The notes under the pieces are model-generated. The model was not told the origin of the DNA. It saw nothing but the letters and a program-made list of their open reading frames with translations, and made no database searches. A DNA stretch of 64,000 bases, taken from positions 89,068,501 through 89,132,500 of the forward strand of contig CM056743.1 in NCBI GenBank assembly GCA_029851415.1, in the 5' to 3' direction. Made by a program: the position numbers and the translations under genes. Below are positions 11,314 to 25,281 of this stretch, piece by piece; within the stretch, counting starts at the first letter, position 1; each line of letters starts with the position of its first letter. Source of the DNA: Eretmocerus hayati (Eukaryota > Arthropoda > Insecta > Hymenoptera > Aphelinidae).

Positions 11314-12330
11314 AAGGAAATTCCTGGTTCTCGACTCTTGACTAAAAATCAGGCTATCGGCAAATCCGCATCCGTCCAGAAGATGAAAAGAAGACTGCTT
11401 CTTCTATGGGCAATAGATTATGGGAATTTGAAGTCATGGCGTTTGATGTTATGTGATGCTCCCGCAACTTTTGAAAGATTAATGGAGCAAGTCTTAGCTG
11501 AGTTGATCAACTTATCTGCATGGTGTACCTAGATGACGTGGTCGTCAAAGCAGAAACATTTGAACAAATGACTGAAAACTCAAAATTGATTTTCTCTAGA
11601 TTCCGAGACGCTAATTTGAAATTACATGCAAGGAAATGTCATTTTTTCAGACGTGAAACATTGTATTTGGGACATATTATTTCAGCAGACGGGGTGAAAG
11701 CCGACCCCCGAAAAATTCCTAGCATTGTGAACTGGCCAGCTCCACAAAATAAGAAACAAATTTTGAGCTTCCTTGGTTTGGCTTTTTACTGTAGGAAGTT
11801 TGTCCCTAATTTTTCAGCCATCGCAAAACCTTTGTACTTATTGAAAGGTTAATCATCGGTTTTCTCATGGACTTCAGAATGCCAGGAGGCGTTCGATAAA
11901 TTAAAGCTTTTTCTAACTCCTGCTCCTTTTTTAGTTTATCCTGATCTAGATGCGGAATTTATTTTCGGTGCTGATGCCTCAGGACACGGGATAGGAGCAG
12001 TGCTGTCTCAAATGCAAGACGGAAAAGAACGAGTTATGAGTTATTTTCGTGAAATTTCCGGCAAATCAGAGAGGAATTACTGTGTAACGCGGCGTGAGCT
12101 GTTGGCTGTGGTAGAGTCGGTCAAGAATTTCTCACATTATTTAATTGGTAAAAAGTTCACCGTGAGGACTGATCAGAGTGCACTCAAGAGGCTATCATCC
12201 TTTGAAAATCTCGATGGCCAACTTGCTAGGTGGGTTGGTGAGCTGACTAAATATGATTTTGAGATGATACACAGAGGACGAGCTTCCCATGGAAATGCAG
12301 ACTCACTCTCTAGGAGACCTTGTGAAGATT
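11283..12330 (+). pseudogene. Gypsy reverse transcriptase and RNase H, N-terminus deleted
   Basis: The RT begins abruptly at a motif-A-like block near 11330 (FSTLDL...GYRQI), directly after protease linker sequence. The fingers region that normally precedes it is missing, so an internal deletion of a few hundred bases is likely. The catalytic YLDDV lies near 11523. A thumb region with LGHIIS and a single RNase H domain follow, with DQSALKRL near 12170 and HGNADSLSR near 12290. Stops at about 11850 and frame changes near 11340-11520 add to the damage. Confidence 0.88.
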
Positions 12331-13415
12331 TGTCCTGTAAATATTTTCAAAATGTAGAAACGAGGTATAACTCGAATAACAATGTAGGCCGTATCACATT
12401 GTGCAGTATTGTTGGAACAGAATGGGTACGTGCTCAACAGGAAGACGATACGTTCATCAGAATAATTGGATATAAGAGGATGGATAAAAAACCCGATTGG
12501 GGAGATATTTCATCAGAATGTTCAAGTTCAAAATTTTACATCCAGCAATGGGACTCATTGGTTTTAAAGGATAATCTGCTTTACAGACGTTGGGATTCCA
12601 CAAATCTTGACTCATTCCGTCTCCTCTTGATTGTTCCAAAATCAAAAATTCCGGTTATTCTCAAAGAAGCCCACGACTGCCCTGTTGGTGGTCATTTTGG
12701 TTCAAGCAAGACTTGAGCCAAGATTAGGCGACTGATTTACTGGGATCGCTGTCGGAAAGATGTCGAGAACTATCGCAAGACCTGTGATGTTTGTGACATC
12801 AGAAAAGGACCTCGAGATGAGGGTCATGGCCATTTGAATATTTATAGTGCTGGTGAACCTTCTGGAAGACTTCAAATCGATGTCCTCGGCCCCTTTCCGC
12901 CATCGACATCAGGGAATGAATATTTACTAGTTGTGATTGATTGCTTTACGAGGTGGCCTTGGTTGATTCCATTGACAAACATAAGAGCTAAGAAGATTGT
13001 GAACACTCTAATTAATGATGTAATACCAGGATGAGGAGTTCCCTTAGAAATTCATACAGATCAAGGTCGGAATTCTAAGTCAGCTCTATTTACGGAATTG
13101 AGTAGAAAGTTGAGTATCTTCAGAACTAGGGCCACACCACTGCATCCACAGTCTAATGGAATAGTAGAAAGACTGAACAGGACTGTCCTAGAGTATCTCC
13201 CATTGTTTGCTTCGGAAGATCAAAAGGATCGGGACAAGCTCGTACCTTTCTTCTTGCTGGCTTTCCGATCATCGCAGAATGAAAGCACTGGATTCACACC
13301 TACCGAACTACATCTTGGCCGAGACCTTCGTCTACCTTCTTGGGTGCAAAGGAGGAAGACTTTACGGAAGGATAGAGAGTTTGGTTTTATTCTCCTCGAA
13401 GATCAGTTGGAGTAA
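12331..13415 (+). pseudogene. Gypsy integrase
   Basis: The HHCC zinc domain is visible as H....GGHFGSSKT (near 12690) and C.VCDIRKG (near 12790). The catalytic core follows: QIDVLGPFPP (first Asp, near 12870), IHTDQG (second Asp, near 13050) and NGIVERLNR (Glu, near 13157). TGA codons at 12714-12716 and near 13032 interrupt the frame. The region after 13415 up to the polypurine tract shows only residual coding signal. Confidence 0.88.
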
Positions 13416-13914
13416 CACCGGAATTGCAATCGTCGTGGGGAGGACCGTACCTGATCCTGAAGAAAATCAACGATAATGTCTCATGCATCCAAAAGTCATC
13501 GAGACACAAGAGCCGAATTGTCAATGGACATCGCCTAGCACCCTCCTTGGACCGACAAGAGAATTGCTTCACCTGAGGTTTTCGGCTGGTTGTAAGGCGA
13601 ATGCCGGTGCAAAGGTTATGATATCCAGCCTACACCATCTCCTATCATAAACCCACTCTCAACATCCTCGTGAGTCCCTCGAATGCTGAGTTCATCCTGG
13701 AACGAGTACTTCTGAACACCTGGAAGCAACGGTTGGATTGGAGATCCTGGAGCCGCTGTCGGAGCAAAACAGATTTATTCGTATAATGGAACTCTCCTCT
13801 GAATAAGACCTTCCCTAATCCTGGAAAGTCTACTGACTTAAGTAGGATGAGCTGTCGTGGAGGAGAGGAGACTATCCGATAGGTCCGATTAATTGACGAG
13901 GACGTCAATCGTTC

Positions 13915-13930
13915 GAGGGGGGGGGGGGGA
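13915..13930 (+). promoter_or_regulatory. Polypurine tract
   Basis: A run of G with flanking purines lies directly before the 3' LTR. This is the expected plus-strand primer site. Confidence 0.8.
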
Positions 13931-13931
13931 G

Positions 13932-14145
13932 TGTAAGATATGTATATATTGTATGCACGTTGCAGCCGATCATGTTCTGGTTATAGATCGGTTGCTAGTT
14001 GGTTTGTTTGTTTACGCTGCGAAGTTAGTCTGCTCATGGCTTTCACAGGGTTAAGACGTCTGTTGTGATTGCGTCTGAATAAAGTGCGCTAGTTCTCCTT
14101 ATAATCAGTGTGTTCTGATTATTATTGTCACGTGTGATCGTAACA
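13932..14145 (+). repeat. 3' LTR
   Basis: This second 214-bp LTR runs from TGTAA to TAACA and is followed by the target repeat GTAT at 14146-14149. Confidence 0.92.
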
Positions 14146-14149
14146 GTAT

Positions 14150-15290
14150 TGTGGTTTTGAAAACCAGCCCAGAGAATTTGAGTGTTAGACAGCACTCCCA
14201 CAAATTTGATGTGAGTCTTGATGAATGGGTTCTTAGTCATGTTGATCTCGATGAATGAGTTGATATGAACTTAACAGTGAATAATTAAACGGTGCCCATC
14301 TATAATTAGGAATGTTATGAGATTGCATGACGATCAGAATATGCTCAGTGGACAATGCTCCTTGCATGAATGTTCAAAACTTGGTGCTCATGATTCACAA
14401 ATGTTGCAAGATGGTGCAAGCTGGTTGGGTCCACAGCCGGGGTGTTTGGGCTGCGGCAAACATTCTAACAGTTGACGCCTAGACGCGTTGGATTGCTCGA
14501 AGAACCTAGATTGAATTCATTTCACGATTCGGAGTACACATACCCGTCGTCCCCCTCCTCTTTCTTCAGGTATGTTGACTGCTCTGAAGTTCTCGGCTTT
14601 TTTCTGGGGCCCATGAATAGTTTCTTTCCGTATTTGTGTCTGCAGCCACGAGCGTGATAGAGAAGAGCACAGGCAAATCCTTGGCTCATGCCGTGGGAAG
14701 AACAATCATGTTCATTCGTTATCGTCAGAGTTTTGAAAGATGGGCAATTGCAGTCTACCAAGTTGATAATCTGTCTGCCTAAGACACCTTTCAGTAGTCG
14801 TGTTTCTAGTATCCACGTACGTAGTCATTTGGAGCGCCGCTACAAGTGATGCGGAGACTTTTCTGAACATCGTCGAGCACGGATCCGCCCCACCACCACT
14901 ATAGTCCATGATGTGTCACTGTGAGACATGAGTTTGTCGAAACAATATTGCTGCAAAACTCGTTGAACGGATGCGGTGGTTTCACAATCCAGTGCGATAA
15001 TATAATCCCATTCAGAGCCAAGATGGCAATTTCTGCAGGTGGGAAAGCACCATTCTTGTCGTGGAGAGGAGTGAGGTAGAGCTTGAATTCCGATAATGGA
15101 ATCTTTGTACTCCATGGTGGCTCTGGACAAATGGTGGAGTCCCTCGAATTACGTTCAAAGGCTTTTCAGAGACGACTGGCTGTTGTCGGAAAGTGTATGT
15201 TTGAATCTCCATCGATGGTAGGGGGCGTGTTCGAGGGAGGTGCGCAGGCGTTGACGATCTATAAACCGTAGTCCATAATTACACGACCAT
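14150..15290. other. No gene recognised
   Basis: I see no domain-bearing frame. Several 60-95 codon open frames overlap one another on both strands and look like chance. Confidence 0.4.
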
Positions 15291-15334
15291 TGGGTGAATG
15301 GGGCGTCCCGTGTTCACGAGACGCCCTATTCACC
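15291..15334. repeat. Perfect-looking hairpin
   Basis: TGGTGAATAGGGCGTCTCG (reverse complement of the right arm) pairs with the left arm starting at 15291, leaving a loop of about 8 bases. It is an isolated stem-loop and its function is unknown. Confidence 0.55.
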
Positions 15335-15469
15335 AAATCATTTTCCCACGAATACCATTTACATCATCCTAGATACATTTCATATGAATCGCCACAATCG
15401 ACATGTGATGTGGTAGCATCATGCGACGTATGCGGATTCCTGTAAAGTAGAGCGGAGCCAATTTTGTCG

Positions 15470-15610
15470 GTAGCGTGACTCATTGTCACGTATGAAAATG
15501 AGTCATCCTATCATCTGATCACGTGTGACAGTGAGTCACGACAATCTTCCATCGCACGTGACAATGAGTCACGCTATTATTCTATCGATCGTAACAATAA
15601 GTCACGCTTG
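15470..15610. repeat. 33-bp tandem array carrying TGAGTCA motifs
   Basis: TGAGTCA or one-base variants occur at 15499, 15532, 15565 and 15598, exactly 33 bases apart. An inverted TGACTCA lies at 15476. The motif usually sits in a near-palindromic context, GTGACAATGAGTCACG. TGAGTCA is the consensus for AP-1-type bZIP factors. Whether this array is regulatory is only inference. Confidence 0.6.
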
Positions 15611-15619
15611 ACACAGTTC

Positions 15620-18600
15620 CTGAATCATGAATTCAAAATGTATGCAAGCTGGCTCAGGATATAAATGTGGATCTGAACGTTGGCTCGCCGATCATACTGT
15701 AAAGTCATTTTTCCGGAGCTCTCGTGACCACGCTATTGTTCCTGTCCAAACACCTCAGAAGAGTGTGACGAAGCGTCTGTTTAAGATTCGGCAAGTCAAC
15801 GGTTGGATTTGATCCCGCACTTGGGAAGTGGGGTAACCCACATATGAGTATATATCTGAAATTTTCGACCTTCACTGTCACAGCTCAGCCAAACTGGTTG
15901 TAGGATGTTTCTCCAGGTCTAACCTGTCAAACTATCTTTGTTCGGATGTCCTGAGAGTGGTTAACAAGTTGTAGCTTGATTGGTGGATGTGGAGAGATAC
16001 TAGAGACAATCATGTGCGAGAAAACACCCGGAAATCGAGAGAATTCACGTGTCACAGCGTGAGAAGACTTTTGAAATTTGGCAGGCTCTCGTGAATGGAG
16101 CGTTTTGGATCAAGTTCTGTAACTACCCAGACTGATTCCCAATGTTCCAAAGTTACGATTTTTCTGTTACAGGAAGATGTACCTCACTGTGCTCAGCCGT
16201 GACACATAGGGATGTGAGAGTCACAGATTTTTGGGGAAAAATTCTTGAGTCACTTTAGACGCTACAGCTCATGGAGCGTAATCTAGAGACACTCTGGAGA
16301 ATCTTCATCGTATTCTCTATGGGGAAACAAAGAAATTGAGCTACTGGAGACCTATCTGCCTTAACGGAGAAGCCAGGGAACCGGATAAAGCGATAAAGAG
16401 AACGACCGTACAACATGTCCAATCACACAACTTTTGGTAAGGCAAGCGCGCGGTAGGGGGGGACACAGACCTCTGAACACTGTGAACACATCACCAATAC
16501 CCTCAGAATATCATGCCAATTTGCACTCACCGAGACTTTGGACGCTCCACGAATACCATCCGTTTGAACGAGGGCTGTGCAGCCGCAATTTTGTGAAAAA
16601 TGCATCGAGAAATGATGAAACCAGTCGTGGAGCGTTCAGTTTATTCCAATTCTGACAGCCCTTAACTCGAACGCGAACTACCCCTAAGCGGGGATGAAAT
16701 CTGGAAAAATTCGATTTCCCGTTAGATGAGCCATGATGCCAAATTTTGTTTTGCATTTCTGTTTCTCATGATAAGACAATCCTCTGCATGAATTTTTAGC
16801 CCCTAATTCGAATGCGAACTACCCCTAAGCAGGCGATGAAATCTGAAAAAATTCTTTGATGTATTTTTCGTGCTCTTTTTGTTGCAATCAGTTCTCCAGT
16901 TCAGAGTGACCCAAAGAATCTATCATCCAAAAAGTGGTCAAAATATCAAGTTCGTGCGCTGTGGTTTTCCATTTTTTCGACCTTCATGAGTATGAGACGC
17001 CGCAGTACCGTTTGTTCGGGATTCGGCACGGTACATACATCGAATATCATGGTTTTGAATGTAAAATTTCAATACTATGAGAGCCCAAAGTCCATTTTTC
17101 TTGTGAGAGCGCTGAGCACATACATTTTCTGGCGCAATTTCGCTTGAAATTGTACTCCCTGAGTTTTCCTTGATATGAGTGAATTTGTTCCGTTCCAGGC
17201 TTTTCCGCACCAATTTGATCCCAAAGTCAATTGTCACGCGCAACTTTCCCATGCCCGAAGTATCGGAAAAGATTCATTTTCCCACTTCGCAGAGCAGTTT
17301 TTCCGCCAAAATCTAGTTTTGCTCAGTTTTAATTCCAGGTCCGTGTGCTACCGTGCGATCCTTAAACGCGAGACTCCGGAGGTCCTATTCGCTTTTTCGA
17401 AGTATTCGGTGGCCGGGTGAATCTCTTCCAAATCTCAAGACTGTAAGTCAAACCGTTTGGCCATGAGATCCAATTTTAGTGTTAGAATGTCAGGTCCGTT
17501 GCGTGCTATCGCCTCTCTCCATATTATCCTCATGCAAAATATTGACATTCGTGCTCGAGTTCAATCATGTTTCACGTGTTTCAAATAGTAGAAAAATACA
17601 TCTTAGAACCTTCGGAAGTGAGATTTGCAGTTTGCGCGTTTTCGACCCTAAAGTATCGAAATTCCCGCAGAACTACCTATATGAGCCAAACCGGCACGCT
17701 AAGGGTTGTAACGCGTTCACTGCGACGTTGCATCCTATCCCAGAGTGCGAGAGAAAGAGGACACACGCGTGATTTTGTACCTATAAGAGCACGCTCTCAT
17801 ACGCCGTGTATAAGATCGTGTGTAAAAATCAAACCTTTTGGAATGTTATCAGTTCCGAATCTATTCACGAGAACCTCACGAATTCACGCGGGTCCCACCC
17901 ATAGTGCCGGTGCTGATGTTTTCTTCGCACCATCACACTTTCGTAATTATTTTGCAACCAGTTTGAGTAAGTTTTCCTTCCAGTGCCGCGACTCCGCCAC
18001 TTCACTTTCCGACACGTTGTACACACACATCATTATGTCATTAGAAGTGCACGATTCTTATCACAAATCAGTAAGTCAAAATTTCAACTCCCTTACCCGC
18101 AACAAATCGCTTCCACTATAAACTTCCCGATCGCTCGAGAGCCTTTCGCTCAACATCTCTGGGAGTAGGGCGAGGTTTTCTGCAGTGCGGTTCGTGGAAA
18201 AGCGAGTTGCATGTGAGCACTGGGCGACGACGATAAATACCTCGTTAGTGTGGTATAGTGCGCGCATCGGCTGTATCGGAGCAGCGTCCATCAGATGCAG
18301 CGAGGCAGCAGCATCACCAGGAGGGAAACTCGTGGACAGCCAGTACCACCTTAAGGAGGCCCTCGGAGAGTAGCCAAACCGTGGTGAAGCGCCTGCTGAG
18401 GTGAGAGACCGGGACATCGTGCGGCTGAGCGAGCGCGCCATTGCCCGGGCTCAGCCGTGCTCAGAGCGCACTTTTGGCGGGCCGGCGGCTACTTCGCACC
18501 ACAGCTTGCAGCGGGGCAGCCATCTCCGTGCTGCAGCTCTGGCGCTGCTTTTCACCAACAAAGGTGACGTCATCAGTTGTCGAAGTATGAGTAAGCCGCG

Positions 18601-19361
18601 AACTTTTGCGCGGCTGCTAACGGTGAGTACACCATATAGCTATCCTTGCCTCATCCGCCATAAGACGTTTTTCGCGGCTATAGATGATACAGGTAGGTTC
18701 ACATGCGTGAAAGATCATATGATTTGATGGTTCCAGCGTGCTTGTATTGTACACCGATTCCAACTCGGTTTTGTATGAGTATTTCTACGAGTTTTTTGCC
18801 AAGTATCGCCGGTGTGGGAGCTCGACACGCAAATATTCCTACTAGGCGAACGGCTAAGAATTCTCGAGTTTTATATCGATCCATAACTACGATGCGATCC
18901 AGACTCGTTACTCAGCTCGACTATCCGCTTGAGTTTCATCGTTTGTGTTTGTTTTCTGTCGTTTCCGACATCAGCTTATTTTTTTGGAGCGTGCAAGGAA
19001 GTTTTGCGGGCCGTATTCATTCCATTTTCACATTATCGGTGGAAGGAACACGAGTGGGTGCATGTTAGCACTCCGAATTTGGAAGCGTTCCAGTGCTCGG
19101 ATCTTGGTTTGGTGTTAGCATTTTGTGCTATCATTCGAATTCATTACTCACTTAGTGAAGTGGGGGGGGGGGGAGATTCTCTTTGTCTCGCTCTCGACAA
19201 CCTGGTTTCATGTTTTATATGTGTGTATGTTTTCGTAATGCTTCGAAAAATCGATTGCCGGTTGAATCAACGGCGTTGCACTTTCAATTATTCTGATTCG
19301 GAGCTTGGGCTCTATTTCCATTTCCTGGATGCTATATCTGGATGCATTTGGATAGTAATAA
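15620..19361. other. No gene recognised; short repeated block at 16671 and 16803
   Basis: The block CGAACTACCCCTAAGC plus about 30 flanking bases occurs twice, near 16671 and 16803. The 3' part (18160-19361) is GC-richer and precedes a BEL/Pao gag, so it may be that element's leader or LTR, but I cannot define LTR ends. A run of G lies near 19161-19170. No domain is visible in the open frames. Confidence 0.4.
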
Positions 19362-20060
19362 TGAGCAGTGAGGAGATGCTACACTAGTCTATCCGCCGAG
19401 GATCCAGTGCAGAAAAATGAGGGTCTGGAGTTAATCCGTGATCAGCTCAATGTGGGCAGGATGATTCATTGTTTCATCACTAACACTTTTGCTAGGCAAA
19501 GCGCCGAGGATATGGCAGCGGCGTCTGTGGAATCAAGCCCCCAGCTTCTTGAGAAATATTGGAAAGAATCCCATATTTGGCATAAGTATCTTAGAGCTTT
19601 CGCGCTTTTTTTGAGAAGAAAGATATTACAAGTCGTCTTGCTATGTTACGGTTCAACAAGATCATGTTGATGCACGCACGCAACTTCCCGTATTCACTCA
19701 GTCGACAATGAATATGTCTGGTCATAAATTCGGCCAGGGTATAATGGAAAATTCACCTATTTGCCCAAATCCGTCCAGGGAGCAGCCGCTCGCACTCTTG
19801 CGAGTGTACGAGTGAAAGACACAAGCTCAGATGTTGCGTGGGATAAACTTTGCTGTCGGTACGATAACCCTCGTCTCCACCTGTTTCTACATTTGGAGGC
19901 TTTGATTAACCTCAAACGGGTGAAGGGTAAGAATCCGCAGGAACTCGTTGATTGGTTGAATCAGGCCGAGGAAGGAATACAGGGTTTGCGTGATTTAGAT
20001 TGTCCGATGGACCACTGAGATTGCTGGTTTGTCTACTATATTTGTCGTCAATTAGATGTG
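19362..20060 (+). pseudogene. BEL/Pao Gag (DUF1759-type), decayed
   Basis: This is the Gag-like N-terminal part of a BEL/Pao polyprotein. The diagnostic stretch is YDNPRLHLFLHLEALINLKR then VKGKNPQELVDWLNQ and GLRDLDCPMDH (19858-20018), the conserved DUF1759 core. Upstream, 19368-19670 holds part of the same domain in another frame. A stop at 20016-20018 and frame changes throughout mean no intact protein. A second, much better preserved BEL element lies at the other end of the window. Confidence 0.8.
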
Positions 20061-20289
20061 TCTACTAGAGAGGCTTGGGAGCAGGAATAAAAAAACGTCT
20101 AGGGGTTCTCCGAGTATGCAGATCTAAACGGCTTCCTCGAGAAACTCATACAGACCTCGACGGCCACGTATGCTCGGGAAACAGCGGCTTCTGTATAGTC
20201 AAATCCCAGCCCTCAAACAAGAAGTACTCCACGTGCAAGTCGTGGTCAGGGACAAAACCGAGGCGAAAATATTTCTACTGATGCACCAA

Positions 20290-20640
20290 GTAATTCGTCC
20301 AACAACAAATCAAATGCATGTTCGTTCCGCAACGGTGAGAACGCGATTCTTAATTGTGGGAAATTTGCTAGTTTACCCGTGACTTAGAGAGTCAAATTGC
20401 GCGCGGGAAACACTGTGTCTGAAAACTGGACACTTTGTGGGACAGTGTCGGCTCTTCCTCCAATGTGAGGATCGCAAAGGCTCTCACAATACGTTGTTGC
20501 ACGAGGATAAGCCTAATTCAGGTGTAGGTGAAGGTGATGCTAGTGCGTCAGGCCCGACTTCAGCTTATACCGCAACAGTTCAGGGTAAGGCTGCAACTGT
20601 TGAGCACATGCAATTATTAGCCACAGCTGTGGTAGATTAA
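20290..20640 (+). pseudogene. BEL/Pao zinc-knuckle region, decayed
   Basis: Scattered over two frames are CSFRNGENAILNCGKF-type sequence near 20320 and TGHFVGQCRLF near 20430, followed by HNTLLHEDKPNS near 20488. These match the paired CxxC...C knuckles that separate Gag from protease in BEL elements, although some Cys residues have been lost. Confidence 0.6.
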
Positions 20641-20654
20641 CAGTCCCCGTCGGG

Positions 20655-21050
20655 AGAATCATTGCGTGCTCGCGTTTTGATCGATCCGTGTGCCCAGAGC
20701 TCGTTCCTTCCGGACAGAGTCGCACATATTCTTCAGCTTTCTCGAAGAGACGTTGACATCGGAGTTAGCGGCGTGGGCGTGTGAGTGCTGTCGTCCGCGG
20801 TGAAGTCACTTTATGGATAGAATCGCGGCGAGACACGCAATTTTGCTGCAGTTTTAACGCATTCGTCCTTCGAGATCTCACTCGGAAACTGATAGCTGCG
20901 CCGATCAACTGGCGAGACTGGCCACATATCAGAGACTTAGAATAAGCTGATCCTGAATTCGTCACTCTTCAAGACGTTGACTGTTTGTTATAAGCGGATG
21001 TTTATGGCGCAATCTTGTTGGAAGGATCAGTCGAGGGGTCAGCTGATACA
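20655..21050 (+). pseudogene. BEL/Pao protease (DUF1758-type), decayed
   Basis: LRARVLIDPCAQSSFLPDR near 20665 corresponds to the DUF1758 aspartic-protease start, where most family members have an ALIDSGSQSSF-like core. The catalytic D is kept but the following S-G is changed. A DCLL/ADVYGAILLEG block near 20985 marks the distal part of the domain. Confidence 0.65.
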
Positions 21051-21076
21051 TCCATCGGGTAGCGTACAGTTTTCCG

Positions 21077-21358
21077 ATGGATTCTAACCAGAAATCGCAC
21101 AATATCCGGGGTGGACAATTTTTCGTACGTCCTGTGGTCTGTCATCTGACTCTCGACCCTCCTTTGTCTGAATCTGTCCAAAACTTTTGGGAAATTGAGA
21201 AGATCCCCTCGAGGGAGTTATTATATCCCGATTACGAGTATTGCGAACGTCTGTTTAATCCAACTTTCTTCCGCTTGCCGGAGGGGACAAGGATAGTTAG
21301 GTTACCCTTTTCCCAAAGAATTTCCGAAGCTAACTTTACAGATGTTATGAGTACGTGA
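21077..21358 (+). pseudogene. BEL/Pao Pol, start of the RT region
   Basis: The frame contains SESVQNFWEIEKIP and a FRLPEGTRIVRLPF block. These match the conserved run just before the BEL reverse transcriptase. The homology stops at about 21350 and no RT palm motif follows, so the element is truncated here. Confidence 0.7.
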
Positions 21359-22100
21359 TCTATGAATGTTACGCTCTTTTCTCTAGTTTGGATTTTAAAT
21401 CATCCATTCCACAATCGACATCCCATCAAAATGTAGATATCATGGTCGTCTCGAGCTTTTAGTCCTCAATCCAAGAATATCTCACGAATTGATTCGATAG
21501 AATAATTTGTTCATAAAGAAATGTTCAGGCAGATTATTGCCTCATATGAATATCTGACAAAGCTTAGCGAGCTTTAGCAAGTGGAGATATAGCCAGTATC
21601 ATGAAGGTAGAGATGATTTGGGAACTTCCTCTCGACCTACTCACCAGGAATTGATGCTCTAGAAATGACCTGTCGTGATTAATCTCGGACTCGGATTCGT
21701 CATGGAAGATACCAACGTATCTAAAATTTGACAGACACTCCCACTCCCCTTCTTCCGGGCAACGTGACGGTTCCCATAGGGATGAACGATCAAGAGGGAC
21801 TTAGAACAATGTCCCGCAAAAACTACAGATGTTCAAATACTTTGATCCCTATCAGCTTCCCGAGGGAATCTACCTTACTATCAAAGACCACAATGACCTA
21901 GACTCATAGGCTATCAGGGATTTCATTACCCGATCATGGAGAATAAAGTGATAGTAAAGTCCGTTGGTTAAGAACGCTCCTGCCAACTCTCTTTCCTTCG
22001 TTCCAGATACTCCTGATTAAGAGTCGTTAGAACTTGCGTCAGTCCTGTTGCGAGTAATTTTGTTCTCAGTTACAGGAGAGACTCTGGTTTTCCAGAGATA
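21359..22100. other. No gene recognised
   Basis: I see neither coding motifs nor repeats here. Confidence 0.4.
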
Positions 22101-23017
22101 CACTACCGGTCAAAATGCTCACGAGACCTGGAGATAAAACTGATGACTTCCAGAGTTCGATATCTCAGAATCTATTGGTTGTAGAGAGCTCTGGATGTTC
22201 GTATCCTATCGCTCACAGCAAGCACTTCGAAATCTTTTTTTTTGTATTCACCGTTTCGCGTATTATATCACAGACTCATATCAAAGTCAGAAAGATCACT
22301 TTTTTCGCAATTCTGCAGCCAAAATACGAACGCCTACCGATTCCGGAGAATCTGTTGGATCGCTATGAAACCATTGATATCTCGGAGCCCATGAAGCGAC
22401 CTTTGGGAATCCATTTTTGAACGTCTCTCAGAGTGGTTCTGGTCCCGAGATCTAGCTGATCCAGTGTCTCTCAAAAAATCACACGATAAGCCAAAAATGA
22501 TGAAGAACAGCTCATATTGAGGTAATTTAATCTCGCTTCTGCAAAAGTTCGAATCGACGTCGGGATTACCATCGATATTGAAGGCTACCGACCTTGAACT
22601 ACACTGTTTCTCGCCATTTTTGAAATATCGTGTGAGTTTTCAAGAAGAAAGCACCCTCTCTGAATCAATTAGATCTTGAGACCAGAAGTACTCTGAGAGG
22701 GGTTCAGCAACTGATCCCTAAGGTCCTTCCATGGACTTGAAGATGGCATTGGTCTTATAGCGATCCAACAATCCCCTCAGAATCGACAGGCGTTTGTACC
22801 TTGGCTGAAAAATTGCGAGAGAAGTGATATTTCTGACTCGTATATCTCTGATATAAGACGCAGCACGGAGGCTACAGAAGAGATATTTGGAAGTGCTCGA
22901 TATGAGCTACAAAATGCGAACACGCAGGGCCTTCAACGGTCGATAGGTTTTGAGATATCCAACTCTGAAAATCATCAATTTGATTTCCAGGCGTCCTCAG
23001 ACTCTTGACCCGTAGTG
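22101..23017. mobile_element. Tc1/mariner-type MITE, palindromic, 917 bp
   Basis: The left end CACTACCGGTCAAAA at 22101 is the well-known end sequence of many Tc1-like elements. The right end is its imperfect inverse, TTGACCCGTAGTG, ending at 23017. TA flanks both ends (22099-22100 and 23018-23019), as expected for this superfamily. Inverted homology extends deep inside, for example GTTGGATCGCTAT near 22352 against ATAGCGATCCAAC near 22757. No transposase is encoded, so this is a non-autonomous copy. Confidence 0.8.

Positions 23018-25281
<2,264 letters not shown>

Larger units (their letters stand above)
8986..14145 (+). mobile_element. Ty3/gypsy LTR retrotransposon, full-length but defective
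   Basis: LTRs of 214 bp begin TGTAA and end TAACA. The 4-bp direct repeat GTAT flanks them at 8982-8985 and 14146-14149. Inside are a primer-binding site, gag with one CCHC knuckle, protease, RT, RNase H and integrase in the gypsy order, then a polypurine tract. By eye the LTRs differ at about 24 of 214 positions, so the insertion is old. The coding region has stops, frameshifts and a missing RT N-terminus. No envelope gene is visible after integrase. Confidence 0.92.
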
